From the NCBI GenBank assembly GCA_021018995.1, contig CM037590.1, positions 46,845,713 through 46,909,712 of the forward strand: DNA of 64,000 nucleotides, written 5' to 3'. This DNA is from Chloranthus sessilifolius. Its lineage: Eukaryota > Streptophyta > Magnoliopsida > Chloranthales > Chloranthaceae. Both the position numbers and the translations under genes were made by a program. The notes beneath the pieces were generated by a model. That model did no database searches and had not been told where the DNA came from. It saw only the letters and a list, made by a program, of their open reading frames with translations. How positions within the stretch are numbered: the stretch's first letter is position 1; every line of letters starts with the position of its first letter. Positions 1 through 11,450 of this stretch are shown here, one piece after another.

Positions 1-325
1 ATGGTTAAGAGCTTTTTTGTCGGTGTATTTTTTTGAGCGACTACCAATCCAAATGGCCACCTTCCATGTGAATTATCCGGAACAGATGTCGATGCCATGT
101 GTGTGTAGTATAATGATCCGAACGCCATCTTGAGCCTAGGCCTGACCAACTACTATGCTGTGACAACAAAGGAATGCATCATGGCAACAAGGCTGAAATT
201 GTTGTCTTACTGAAATAAGAAGAAAATCCTGTAAAAACAAAATTACATCATAGAAGTGAGAGACCCCGATGCAAAGAGAAACCCTCAATGTTCCTCCCCT
301 AGCAAGAGAATCCACTACATGATTT

Positions 326-697
326 TTACCTCTTAATGTAGCTAAACAAGATGTTAATCCTCTCTAAGAGATCAAAAACTTCATCTAGCTGAGGAAAAAT
401 CCACAAGGGAGCACCACTCTTATGGGAGATTTTAACAATAACATTAGTAAAGTCGCTTTCAACCACCAAGAGATCACCAAGATAATTATTGGTGTTACAA
501 AGGCAGTTCCAAAGGGACCTGAACCCTGCTTCATTCGAGTAAATAATCCCAGCAGGACCCGAGAACCTCTTTATGCCTTTGCCAAGATGATTGCAGAAGA
601 AATCATATATCTCCACTAGACCCAAGCCACCAAATGGGCTCCCATCAGAATTTACTTCTACGAGACCCTCCAATCGGCCAGCCCACCTTTTAATCAC
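326..697 (-). pseudogene. LINE RNase H domain remnant
   Basis: A 123-residue open frame contains NSDGSPFGGLG, a degraded form of the N-x-DG-S-x-GNPG start of the RNase H domain found at the C-terminus of plant LINE ORF2. It is followed by an alanine/leucine-rich helix stretch and LLVVESDFTNVIVKI, matching the L-x-IESDS-x-VV strand that carries a catalytic aspartate. The domain would cut RNA in RNA-DNA hybrids during target-primed reverse transcription. It stands alone because the upstream frame is broken, so it is a fossil, not a gene. It could in principle be a captured stand-alone RNase H fragment, but the neighbouring zf-RVT segment on the same strand argues for a LINE. Confidence 0.7.
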
Positions 698-1167
698 AGT
701 CTACTCATGCCCGCTTGTAACCATATTCCATTCCCTCTCGAAATCTTAGAAAAGGATCCCTGTAAATTTTTTCTTATTTTTGTCCAATTAATGAGAGAAC
801 ACTTTTTGCTAGCAATCATCCTAATTGTTTGAAATTTCGAAGTTTGTAGTTGAAGATATGGTTATTCCCTTCCATTCCCAATAAGAAGGCATATGAAAAT
901 ACATGCCAAAGGGTTTTATCCAAATACCCAAACGGTTCCTAACTTTATTTTTAATCAAATTACAGCTATCATTTTCATTAAATCTTTTCAAACCTACACT
1001 GGGTGAAAGACGGTGGTGCAGCAAGATGCTTCAACCAAGTAAAACAAAAGCAAAAAAGAAAGAAAAACAGGACAACAATGAGAAAGTAAAAATGTACAAG
1101 GCTGCCAATAGCCAGACTAAAAAAAGAGAGAACAAAAGCACCAAGATGGTCTGACATGCTCCCACTC

Positions 1168-1564
1168 TTATAGAATCTCAATAACACACTTTGCCGACAT
1201 GAAGATGACGCTAAAAACCACTAGCACAAATCCTCCATTATGAAATTCAAAATGAATCTGTGTCTCTTCTTCCTTTCCTTCCAAATTTCTCAAAATACTG
1301 CCCAAGTCCCCACTCCGCACCAAATGGATCTTTCGACCATCCTGCCAAGACCAAAGAGCAAGACTCACCAAGACAGCCGTTAACTCTGAAACATGCAAAA
1401 AACGAATCCCAAATTTGCCACTCAAGCTTGGATCGCACAAAATAATGCTTAGACGATTCCTTGTCCACACTATATAACTTACACTCTATAGGCACCTTCA
1501 TTCCTCTATTACATGGTTGCACGCATGTCAAAAATTCTCCCCATGCCCCCTCCCACATAAACAC
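1168..1564 (-). pseudogene. LINE zf-RVT linker remnant
   Basis: Two overlapping minus-strand frames together read like the zinc-binding region between reverse transcriptase and RNase H of plant LINEs: a conserved RGMKVPIECKLYSVDKESSKH (family form: RRG-x-x-L-x-C-x-LC-x-x-x-x-E-S-x-x-HLF), then EWQIWDSFFACF (family form: IW-x-x-F). Only one of the usual cysteines of the CPLC motif remains. It sits upstream, in the minus-strand sense, of the RNase H remnant, as expected. Frame changes show that it no longer codes. Confidence 0.7.
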
Positions 1565-3681
1565 GTTAGTCTAAATGGATTGCCGTCTTCGACATCGATG
1601 TCAGAGGTTGATCAACAAGTGTTCTACCTAGATACCGATAGAAAGATTTAAGTGTGAATTGTCCTTCCTTCCAAACAGCCCTCCACTCTAACCAACATAA
1701 AGGCTAACCTCCCCGAGAACACCCCAACCAAACGAAATAGCTTTAAGTATGGCATGCCTTTCTTGTTGTTGTACAATGCAAAAGAGATGATCCATCAATT
1801 CTTCCTTTTTTTTTTACACAATGCATCGAATTTTAATTGAAATATACGCCATTGAAGATTGTCCACCATCTTGCTAGTCATAGAAAAAGCCTTGCCCAAC
1901 CTTTCTAATGGGCAAAAGAGGTCTACTTAGTGAGATGCCAACAAAAATATTCTTTGTAAAAATACCTTTGACCTCCCACTTCCACGTCCTCTTCTAACTC
2001 TTATTTCTAAGGACATTGACCTACTCAAAACTACCTTACAACTTGAACAAGGACCCAACTTCTCCATGCTCAGCATTCCTTATAAGCACAATATCACATC
2101 TCTACCCACCCAACTATAATACTCTCTTACGACCACCCCTTCAACAAGAAGAATACCATAAAATTAGGAGACTCACCCAACTACAAATCATCCCCCCTCC
2201 CTCCAACATCTCTTGACACTCAACCCATGGACTATCACCCATATTTGCTCCCAATGATTTTAAAAAATTCTCGCCAAAATGCCACTTTGCAAGGTGAAAG
2301 CATTTCTCTCTTTAAAGCATTCTAAAACTGAAAAAGTCCTGTTGTTTTGAAAAGTCCACTTCTGTCCAATCCGTCAAATCATATTTGTGCTCCGTTCCGT
2401 TGACAAAGGAAATTTCTTGGAATCCTTTCTAATTTATCCACTACAGACCTGAGAATTTTGTATAAAGACATGATATACTTTATAGGTGTGCAGGAGTTGC
2501 TTTTACAAGATTGATACTTTAAGGTTCTCCTCAAATCTCTCAACAATTGGATCCCAAAAAGACCTTAATGGCAATCCTACCTCTAACGGAAATCATATAT
2601 AATAAACTAGAACGCAATCCATCTGGCAACACAAATCATTAGCACTCTTGCTAAGGCATTGCCCTTCCACCCCAAATCCCACCACCAAAATCTTGCTTAT
2701 ATTCACTCAGCATCTCGAACCGCTTAGAAACACCTGAGAACGCCTTTAAAGAAGTTTGCTTGGCTAATCTAGGCTTTAAAAAAACATGTGTTATCGTTCA
2801 TAAATTAAAGAAGGGAAATGGGCACATTCCTAAACTTTAAACCTTCTATCAAGGCTAACCCTGTTAACTCTCATCATTAACCTACTACGAGCTTCAACTC
2901 TAAAAGTGAAAAGAAATGACAAACCTTGGCGTAGATCCCTAGAGCGGCCTGAAAAACCACCAGCTACCATTCACCAGTATAGAGAATATGAGCACTAAGT
3001 CATATCCTTCATTTCCATCCAAACCCCATTCTCTCAAGCACATAATCAAGAAACCAGCAATTCATATGGTCGTAGCCTTCCTTGGTCAACTTTGCAAAAA
3101 CAAAAGCAAGTAAGCCCCCTCCCTCTAAACCTCCCATATTCATTTTTCATGACATCCTCATCAAGCATTTCTCTACCTTCGTAAGAAGCATCTTGAGAAA
3201 AGGAAAAATAATAAAAATCCAAAATTTCACTGAATGTTATGGAAGTAATGTTCCCAAAACCTTTGTGGATACTACCAACAAGACTAATAGGTCTAAATTC
3301 TTTAACCTTCTTGGTCTCTTCTTTCTTAGGGATAAGCGAAATAACATAGCTTTTATAATAGACCCATTCATCTTGTCAGCACATATGAAAACCCTTAAAC
3401 CGAGAACAATTCTTTCTATTCGATGACTGAAAATTCTTGATAAAACCCTATAGGATAGATGTTCAGATCTGGTGCCTCGTCAACCGTCATTTCAAAAGTA
3501 GCATTTCAAACTTCCTTCGGAAAACTTTCTCCAACGGTCCAACCACATCTCCGTGTATAGCAGGATACTGAACTCCATCAAGGTTAGTCTATCTAACCCC
3601 TCCTAATATAGACTGCAATAGAACTCCACAATAATATCTTTGACTTCCCTGTTTCTTCCAACTTTACCTCGTCTTTCTGCT

Positions 3682-3876
3682 TTATGAAGTTTGTGTATCT
3701 TCTTGCATTAGCCATAGTATGAAAGGTGGGATTTTATCCCAGTCTTTACACAAAAGAACTCTCGATTTTTGTCTCCAACTACTTTTGACCCACTTCAAGA
3801 TGTCTCGATATTCCTGTTTTTTTACTGTCTCCTTAATCCTCTTGTCACTAGAACGTTCTCCCATCTTCAAGAACAT
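3682..3876 (-). pseudogene. LINE segment just upstream of the reverse transcriptase
   Basis: The 64-residue frame contains SSWRQKSRVLLCKDWDK, close to the very common plant LINE motif E-x-x-W-x-QKSR-x-x-WLKEGDKNT-x-FFH that precedes the reverse transcriptase domain. Further upstream on the same strand (to about 4050) are broken K/E-rich frames that fit the helical region normally found before this motif. This marks the 5'-most recognisable part of the LINE in this block. Confidence 0.72.
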
Positions 3877-4060
3877 CTAATTTTTTAATCTCTAAAACGG
3901 AGACTCCTATTGACTCTTTCAAGTTTACCATGACATTCTTTATTCTAGCCCTTTAATTTGTCTTAGAGATGTCTCACTTTGTCACAAAATTTAAATCCTT
4001 CCCAATAATCCAGTCTTTTTGTGCTGCTCCTAGAATGAGGGTGTTAGGGTGGAGCCTGGC

Positions 4061-5344
4061 GTGAAGCAAAATTCTGACAGTGAATCAGCTCAATAGAAGA
4101 GGGAAAAGAATGCGCAAAATTTAAGTTATGTTTTTATAGGAGAAGAATATGCAAAGCACCTGTTTATTTACTGCTATGTGGCGAAAGATATCTGGTCTTT
4201 GATGTCTCTAACAAAAGTTAGATGAGTTAGAGACAAGTTAGAGCATAACCAAAAGCTCCACCACCCTCTCATTCTCTAGTTGCATAGACTGGGACTAGGA
4301 GCAGAAGCTTGTCCAGGTGCAGGAGCACGGAAACGCCAATCATCTCAAAAATGCATTTATAATATTCTATTAAAAACTTAAACTCTACATATATATCAAT
4401 TACATTATTCATGAAAAGTTGCAGAGCATCTTGATGGAATAATAGCAGGCAGCTCTAGTTGGCACTACATGCAGAGCCAGAAATGGAAGCAACATTCCAT
4501 AGTGAGAGCACCATCCTAAATGAAAATTTCATGCTGCTACGTTTGATCCTTCATCTCCACTGAATCTTATTCTAGATCATCACTATCACATCAGCTGTGC
4601 AATTCACAAGAAGTGACACCAAACCATAGTTCCTTTGCTGCTATAACTCTTTGATCATATCTTCATCTACAATATTTAATTTTGACTCTTGAAGTATATT
4701 TACGTCTATTTGCCCTTTAGAAGCAAGATGTTGAACACTTAAGTGTAATGCAGCTATTGTACAAATAAATCTATCATCCTCATTTACCCTTAAAATGGTT
4801 AACTAGTGGAGTATACTGTATTAAACCACTTAAAGCAAACTTACATAACCTATTGGTCAACAATGTCAAATGGTTGATGATGGTGATAGATTTATGTTTA
4901 TAGCAGCCGTTGGTGTATAGCATCTTGCTTCTACCTTTTTAACCAGCAAATGTATTACTATATTCTCCTTTCTTTGCTACCCAGTACTGTGTTATTCTAT
5001 GACAGAATCTTTCATTACAAAAAACAACCTTGACTGCATCTAATGTCTTCCTACAGCTTCTCTTTTCATGGTCATTGACTGTAGAGTGCAAATTTTGACT
5101 CTTCGGATTCTTCTTGTCTCTCCTTTCTAACAATAGAAACAGATACCTTGAGTCCTCGTCCTTTCTTTCATATGTAACACCTGCCCATAAAAGGAGACGA
5201 ATCCAAAGCCATTCCGAAACATTTTTGGTTACTTCGAATAATCTACTTCCATTTACAGCCCAGATATCTCGGAATTTTGTGAAGTGAGAGAACATTGGAA
5301 TCAATATCATTTCCAGATTTAGCATTCACAAGTGCACTGCACAC
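4061..5344. other. Unassigned stretch with one minus-strand ORF
   Basis: No recognised gene. On the minus strand, 5325-4939 is open for 128 codons from a non-ATG-proximal region. Its product is rich in tryptophan, arginine and lysine and I do not recognise it. Composition here is somewhat less AT-rich than the surrounding repeats. Because it lies downstream of the DUF863 exons on the same strand, it could in principle belong to that gene's 3' part, but I could not match it to the DUF863 C-terminal region, so it is left unassigned. Confidence 0.35.
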
Positions 5345-5878
5345 ATTTTTTGCATAAGGGTGTTTTTTTTCACGGTATAAAGCTATAATTCCATTAAAGA
5401 AAAGTATTACAACAGATCAAAGAGGCCAAGCGAGATACTCAGCGAAATATATATATATATATAACTGATACACTAAATGAAAGGCTCGGGTCCCCGTCCC
5501 GCATTGCAGATGGTCTACAGCCCTCCAACCGAACTCAGGAACAGCACCCAGATCCAAGACTCGCCGTTCCAACTAGAAATCCCTATGGCGGCCCAATCTG
5601 CTCCCACTCCCGGAGAATCTCTTTGACTGAAGAGGCCGAACATCCGGGTGAAGCAAGACACCACCAGGAAAGGTCATCCCGGATGGAGACTATCGTTGCC
5701 CTGCAAGTATCGAATTTTCTTTCGAAAATTCTTTTATTCCATTCCTTCCAAACACCCCAGGAAATCGCTATCGGAAGCGACCTCCAGAGAATGACCATGT
5801 TTTCGGTGAGAGGGAACTCCGGCCACTCCACCAATACTTTGGCACAACATTCACCTAGACACGTATGCACTGCAAAAC
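5345..5878 (-). mobile_element. 5'-truncated LINE insertion (3' end only)
   Basis: On the minus strand, 5870-5583 encodes LPIAISWGVWKEWNKRIFE followed by a DDLSWWCLASPG segment and ends EILREWE. This is the terminal segment of plant LINE ORF2 (family form: LPWAI-x-W-x-VWKERN-x-RIF). It is followed by a short 3' untranslated region ending near 5350 in a poly(T) run on the plus strand, the copied poly(A) tail. The whole unit is only about 530 bp, the usual outcome of aborted reverse transcription. A second LINE tail with the same ending lies on the plus strand at 11.04-11.45 kb. Confidence 0.75.
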
Positions 5879-6457
5879 CACCCCTTTTTGGTCCTCTTTC
5901 TCAGTCGTCTCCTTGTTATTCTCATCTCTCTATTACATAAAGTATCAAAAACATAAATCTCACCACATCAAAAACATAAATCTCACCACATTCCGCAAGT
6001 TAAAATTGTCCAATGTGCACAAGAGAATTCAATTAACTAGAAAATGTTGCGGTAGATGCATATTCACACTGCTAGTACAGCCAAATCTAATTTTTAGCTT
6101 TTTAGTTATTATTTATATAACTTAAATTTTTTTGTATCGACGCAGATGCATTTGAAGGTTTTATACTTGTGTAAATGATTTTCACATAATGTATTTTGCA
6201 AATGTGTGATATACAAAGTCTATTGGTCACAACTGATATTTTATGTACATGTCTAAGTTACACATGCTACAAACGAAACAAGAAGTCGAAATTAAAGCAA
6301 CTGCTTCATCTCTTTCCAAATTGCATGCATCAGCATTAATATGAGTGGACTCCTACAATGTACGGTCCAGATGTAAAGTAAGACCTTTCATGCATCTTTG
6401 TTTTTTACTACGCAATGGGGAAAAATTAAATTTAAATGACCAAATTAAATCTCTTAC
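5879..6457. other. AT-rich spacer or DUF863 intron
   Basis: No gene seen. It begins with a perfect tandem duplication of a 23-bp unit (from 5944 and 5967, unit beginning ATCAAAAACATAAATC). If the splice donor at 6457/6456 is used, this is intron sequence of the DUF863 gene. Confidence 0.4.
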
Positions 6458-8119
6458 CAGGTTCGAAACTATAGGATCGCCAATCCCATCTAGTTTCCTC
6501 ATTCTCTGAGTGCGAAAAGCCTGAGCAATTTCCGTGATTTCTCACTTTCAGTTTATCCAGGAAAAGATCACTAGGCGGGCCTAGGAAATTTGACCTTTGT
6601 TTCATAACCAGTTGCTGCCCTTGGATATCACTGTGGCACGTCGGGGGACCTAGAAAGTTAAAGGAAGGTGAAGATTCTGCTTTGTCACTGCATATTCCGT
6701 TAACGGGTTCATTCAAGTCAGCCAAACCGTTAGTATAGAGATTATTTCGACTCCCTCCTGTGCCAAGTGTCAGTTTTACGTAACCATCAGGTTCACCACT
6801 ACGATTTTTTTTTAGAGAATACTCTGTCCTCAAAGCCATCCCGGGAACTTCTTCCTCTTTGATTTTTTCCCCATCTTCATCATCAATATATTCATCAGCT
6901 GGGAGTTGAAGGTCAAACGTTCTTCTCGGAAACTTACCGGGTTTAGACTCCAAAATTTCACCATCCTTTAGGCTACCGCCGTTTTGGGTTCGGGTCGAGC
7001 TTGCTTGCATGGTATTCTCCTTTATCAAGTCTGAAGGACATCGTATGTTATTAGTGCCTGAAGTAGATGGCCTACTACAACCGGAGTTCACCGAAGGAAA
7101 GCTATGTATCTGCCACATCTTTTCGGTGTCTTCAGATGGCATTTGAGATAGAAATTGACTTGATTGTGAGGTCCCCAGTGTCACGGAATGGTTGTATTGT
7201 TCTTTCTTTTTAAGCTCATCCATCAAGTCCTTTTGTTTTCTACAAAGACGATGGAGCTCGTGTACCTGAATTCATAAGAAAATTGTTGCAAATTTTCATT
7301 AACTTTCTTGCAATTAATGAAGAAAATGAAAACAATAAAATGCATGTTATGACATCTATACATCATCTTCTTCTTCTTTTGAATCTCATGTTATGACATC
7401 TATACAAAATGGACCCGACTCCCCTGACCATCATTTAAACCTTATACCATCAATGGTTTAAGACGTGGGTGATCTGTACCATTGCAAAGTGATAGATCAT
7501 AGATTGAAGTGCAACAAGCCCAAAATTGATGTTGTAGGGAGATATAAACCATCCGATTTACAATAATACCACCTGTTGTTTTTAGTTTTAATGGCTGATA
7601 TTAAAGTTGATCAATCAGATGGTTCATATCTACTTATAGGCATGTTTCTTTGGATTGAGATATGTTCCAATGTTAGATTGCCACTTGGAAAATTTAGATT
7701 GGTCACAGATGTGTGCCACATGGCATGATGATAAGTCACACTTTAATGGTATGACTTATGTGATAAAAAGTATAAGTTTAATGGTGTAAGATCATTTAAA
7801 CACCAAAATGATGTTTGGTGTTTAAATGTTGGTCCGGAGCTATTATCCCATACAAAATATATAAATTGGTTCTGAAAACTTGATCTAGTGATCTAGTACA
7901 CAAAACTCAATTAGGAAATGAAAACCTCCACTGACCACTGAATACTCACAAAACTTTCAGATTATATTTCAAAATAAACAAACAGGTTCAGTATCTGATC
8001 AAGTTTGGAGTTGGCTCAGGCTCCACTCCTCATTGAGTCTAACACAAATTTTGAATTGTTTATACCATGAGAAATTGTAAGATAATCAAGCCAACTTGAA
8101 ACCCCAACCAAAACACAAC

Positions 8120-8151
<32 letters not shown>

Positions 8152-8491
8152 CAAATAGAAATTCAAAAATGCATTAACGCCCTAATGAATGATTATTTTC
8201 TATAAAATTTTGGAGGCATATATAAATTGGATATGTAAGAGAAAGCAAAACCAAGCACACCTGCTTCTTGAATATAGCTTCGTGACTAAGCATTGTCCGC
8301 TTTAGTACTTCCTTATTGCACTCTGAATATTCATCAACAGGCCTCAGTGTGAAACCATTGCAGTATTGCCCATTCTTTAACATGTTATCTTCATAATACG
8401 GCGACCAACTACTATTGTTTGAATCCACATTAAGATCCCTCATGGAGTAATATCCCGGAAGGTAGTTTTTGCACTGCACTTGTGCTCCCAT
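6458..8491 (-). CDS. DUF863 family protein, N-terminal two exons (3' part not found)
   Basis: Two coding exons are joined in phase. Exon 1 (8491-8261, 77 codons) starts MGAQVQCKNYLPGYYSM and contains the family's hallmark SYLPGYYSMRDLN-type motif and a K-x-x-M-L-x-HEAIFK-x-Q end. Donor CAG|GTGTGC; 995-bp intron; acceptor TTCAG|GT. Exon 2 (7265-6458, 808 nt) continues VHELHRLCRKQKDLMDELK, then SQMPSED, FDLQLPADEYID and LADLNEP, all typical of plant DUF863 proteins. It ends in phase 1 at CTG|GTAAGA. DUF863 proteins are plant-specific, often about 1000 residues, and of unknown function. Only about 346 residues are here; no downstream exon is recognisable between 6457 and 1, where LINE debris lies. 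Either the rest is beyond the left edge behind a large intron, or the locus is truncated. The ATG is chosen because the open frame upstream has no other ATG. Confidence 0.85.
7418..7860. repeat. Family A short inverted-repeat element, in the DUF863 intron
   Basis: A copy of the recurrent family A. It begins CATCATTTAAAC..CTTATACCATCAATGG and ends GATCATTTAAACACCAAAATG...GGTGTTTAAATG. The internal landmarks GGTTCATATCTACTTATAGG and GATTGCCACTTGG recur in copies at 18-19 and 24-26 kb. It has no coding capacity. Family type is unknown; size and palindromic ends suggest a miniature inverted-repeat element. Confidence 0.65.
8120..8151. repeat. (AAT)n microsatellite in the DUF863 intron
   Basis: About ten uninterrupted TAA/AAT units within the intron between the two DUF863 exons. 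Confidence 0.95.
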
Positions 8492-8492
8492 T

Positions 8493-8496
8493 CCTG
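8493..8496 (-). other. Possible 3' splice site two bases before the DUF863 ATG
   Basis: Minus-strand sequence reads CTTGGCAG|GA-ATG, preceded by a T/C-rich stretch. A 5'UTR intron ending here would place the leader exon elsewhere; the candidate is the CT-rich island at 17.54-18.05 kb. This is inference only. Confidence 0.35.
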
Positions 8497-10084
8497 CCAA
8501 GCTCTCAAAAATAGTAGAAAAATTATTGAAATGGTTGAAGAGTATTAAGGTCGTATGAAAGCATACTAGTGAATACCATCGATTATATTCCTATTCTGTC
8601 ATGACTGCCCATTTACATTAGTCACCATGTCGGAGTTCAGCAATAATCTGGCAAGGTTAAAATCCGGAAAAATCGGCAAAATCAGAAAGTTGGGGGAAAT
8701 ATTCGGAGAAAAAACTGGAGAGAAAATTAAATAAATAAATAAATAACAGATTTAAAAATATAAAAATCTTTTAAATGTTTAAAATAAGGATTTATTGAAA
8801 ATTTTGGAAATTATTTGGGAATTATTAAATTCCTGAATAATTTTTAAAAACACCCGAATTTTTTAAAAAAGTTCGCGAATAATTTAGGATTATTTCGCAA
8901 AACCTTAAATTTGCAAATTATTCAAAAACTCAGCTTGAAACTATGTTTACTTATAGAGGCATGATCGCCCCAATTTTAGGCCTCGTGCATGTGTCTTTTG
9001 AGCAATTCAACAAAATGATAGCTCATATATTGATCTAAAGTGGGCCCAAAAATCACTCACTGGGAGATCTGAACTGTCTGATCAATGCACTCAAAAATGG
9101 ATAGTTGGTCATGATTTTAATGGTTGAATCTTTGACAGGCAAATTTTTTCGTTGAAACATGTCCCAGTGATGGGCTAGTTGGACTGCTTGGATTAATCAA
9201 AGATGTCAGCCACGTGGCCTAATAGTGGACGGTCATAGCACTCTGTAATTACATTCAGGAGACTCACTCACATTCCTTTAGTAGGGTTATAGGCAAAAGA
9301 AAAAACGTATGATCCTCCTATAAATAATATATATGCAAAACAGGCCGCATGACATACAATTAAAGTACGAAAGATAGTATAGTATGGCACTTTTAAACTG
9401 CATCAGATACATGGACACACCAAGATACCCACCCGCTAAATCATCGAAAGATAGTCTATAAGTAGTCACCAAATAAAGGGAAGAAGGCAAGCCTCGACAG
9501 TCAAGAAAACGTTAGGAGTAGAATTAGTCCCTTCACATTATTACTAGTGTCCATTAACAAAGTTATAAAAACTTTCAATAAAATTAATCTTTCAGAGTTC
9601 AAAATTTTTCCAATTATGATTCAATTTGAATGTAAGAATGGGTCATAACTTAATTAAACTCCTATTTGACAAAATCTTATATCTGCCCACAAATAGAATG
9701 ATGAGAGGTTTCTGTAATTGCTGATGGTTTAAGGTTGGCTTATCTTGTTGAATGAAGGGGTTCGAATCAAAATTATAACCAATGTATGAAAATTATTTCA
9801 TTTAGTCTCTGTTAGTTTGGATTTCATACATGAAGTTATCTACTTATCTGGACTCTTCAAGGGTGCTGGCTACCCCGATCACCAGTGGGTGTACATGATC
9901 ATGGCTTCCAATCAAACAACCTTATTGTAAACTGCTGCACATATTTTATTGAGCTTTAAAACCAAGCAATTGGTAGATGGTTAGAATTTCCGGTTAGTAC
10001 GAGTTTTAGGCCACGGTCAGTCCAAATGGTAACATGAACCACTAAGTCTTCTTACAATTATGCAATTGTATGGAATTTAGGATG
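8497..10084. other. Repeat-rich gene-free region upstream of DUF863
   Basis: No gene. 8620-8950 is an AT-rich family F element (GGTTAAAATCCGGAAAAATC near the left, then reiterated GAATTATT and TTCGCGAATAATT). 8960-9240 carries the phrases GGGCCCAAAAATCACTC and GATCAATGCACTCAAAAATG, also seen in degraded form at 61.1-61.3 kb on the other strand. The remainder is AT-rich and shows nothing I can name. If the gene has a distal leader exon, this is intron. Confidence 0.5.
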
Positions 10085-10500
10085 GGTTCCCTTCAAGCTA
10101 TGTAAAGTAATGTCAATGATGGGTGGGGGGGCATTATCCCAATCCTTATTCGACATGGTGGGCAAGGCCCTATACAAACTCATGCGAAAGGCTTCTGAGG
10201 TGGATTTGGTTAAAGGAATAGAAAGAATGAATCTGAGGAGCGCAACAAATTTGGGGATCAAAGCGGAAGAGGCCACAATTGCTGAGCTAGTAGATATGAT
10301 GGAAGTGGGTTGAGTAGACTACCATCCACTTACTTGGGACTTCCATTGTGTGTACAGAAGACAAATGACCTGGTGGTTGAGCGGTTCGACAAAAAATTGG
10401 CCAGGTGGAAAGGCGCTTTATTGTTAATAGGGGGAAGGATTACATTGCTTAAGGTGGACTATGTGGAGTCTTGCAATATAATTTATTTCTTGGAATTTTG
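10085..10500 (+). mobile_element. LINE reverse transcriptase fragment (plus strand), internally deleted
   Basis: Two frames, shifted near 10313, read GGALSQSLFDMVGKALYKLM (family form: QGDPLSPFLF-x-x-V-x-E-x-L) and then SRLPSTYLGLPLC followed by ERFDKKLARWKGALLLIGGRITLLK (family form: S-x-LP-x-x-YLGLPLG and KL-x-GWK-x-x-x-LS-x-GGR-x-TL-K). The catalytic FADD segment that belongs between these two blocks is missing, so this copy has an internal deletion as well as a frameshift. The reading breaks at 10500 and appears to resume at 13.70 kb. Confidence 0.78.
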
Positions 10501-10980
10501 ATGAGACGGGTTCACCGAAACTTTCGACGAAATTTAGCCTATTTTGGCAAATTGCCCGATAAATTTTCTCATTTTTTTTTAATGTTAGAATGTCATGACT
10601 TATGAACTCTGATTCACGAGTTAATTATACTTACTATTGTCTTTTTGTAAGTTTTTATTTTATAATTGTTGATTTGTGACGCATGTGGATTGTGAAGTAT
10701 ATAATGCACCTATTCTGAGCTTAGCTTAGGACTCGCAAATACGATCCAAAATAGATGGGATCAGGCTGTGATGATGATAATAATGCATCGATTTTATTTC
10801 TTAAAAATAAATTTTTAAACTTCAAATAAATTAATATATGTTTTTGCATTTTTAATAACTTATCTTCTTCTTTTTTATAATCTTCATAATTTTCTTGAAT
10901 TCTTCCCGATCATTTCCGAAACTGAACTAACCCCTGTAAAAATATTTCTGTAACTAAACTTTGTTTTCATGCCTTGGGAG
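10501..10980. repeat. Family F AT-rich element between LINE pieces
   Basis: Gene-free. It contains CGAAACTTTCGACGAAATTTAGCC and TTGCCCGATAAATTTTC near the left and ATCATTTCCGAAACTGAAC near the right, resembling the family F/D vocabulary at 14.64-14.93 and 50.8-51.0 kb. It immediately interrupts the LINE frame that ends at 10500. Confidence 0.45.
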
Positions 10981-11450
10981 AATCTTGCGCCACAACCCTG
11001 GCTGAATGGTCATAGGTTCCATTCGAATGAGATTTAGGCACCATCTTGACAATGCTTCCCTGGGAGATCTTCTAGGAGATCTTAAAGGACCAAAATAGAC
11101 GGGTTTTCGAAAGGTCATTTCAAATTGTCAAAGATGTTATGTAGGTCATAAAGGAGGACCTTTACCGGTGGTGCTTGACATCCACCTCCTGTTTGTCTGA
11201 ATCTGTTTTCGAGATCTTATTGGAATGGGAGTAGCTACATCCACCTTAGATCATCTTAGAGTTTCTATGTGGCTATTTTTGGGCAAACATTGTGAAATTG
11301 TTTCTTTTTGTTTTTGTCTCCCTTTGCTGGTACTCTCTTGTTTTTCTTGTTTTATATTTCTTAGGCATAGCACCTCATGTGCTTGCCTTTAATCTACTGG
11401 AATTTTGTTTGCTTCAATGGAATTACAGCTACAACTCGATCAAGAAAAAA
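10981..11450 (+). mobile_element. LINE 3' end (plus strand), second LINE tail of this type
   Basis: From about 11085 the plus strand reads QNRRVFERSFQIVKDVM, a stop, then KEDLYRWCL and FEILLEWE followed by a stop near 11232. This aligns residue for residue with the terminal LINE segment on the other strand at 5.6-5.87 kb (WNKRIFE, DDLSWWCL, EILREWE). The 3' untranslated tail ends ATGGAATTACAGCTACAACT followed by an A-run at 11448, again like the 5.35-kb copy. It is a 5'-truncated relic sitting between the two halves of another LINE. Confidence 0.72.

Larger units (their letters stand above)
1..4060 (-). mobile_element. Decayed L1-type LINE (non-LTR retrotransposon), endonuclease end missing
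   Basis: Read on the minus strand, this stretch gives the expected order of a plant L1 LINE ORF2: a pre-reverse-transcriptase segment (3876-3682), a region where the reverse transcriptase should be (about 3.6-1.6 kb, frames broken), a zf-RVT linker (1564-1168) and an RNase H domain (697-326). No frame stays open across it, and I could not find an apurinic endonuclease domain at the high-coordinate end. The element is therefore 5'-truncated and dead. The 3' end lies at or beyond the left edge of the window; no poly(A) tail is visible. The region from about 1.6 to 3.6 kb is assigned by position between recognised domains, not by clear motifs. Confidence 0.72.

Noticed and set aside
3082..3426. 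114-codon plus-strand ORF
   Set aside because: It lies antisense within the LINE reverse transcriptase region and shows no family motif.
1700..3600. Detailed reverse-transcriptase motif assignment in the left LINE
   Set aside because: I could not find convincing catalytic motifs in any minus frame; only flanking domains are claimed.
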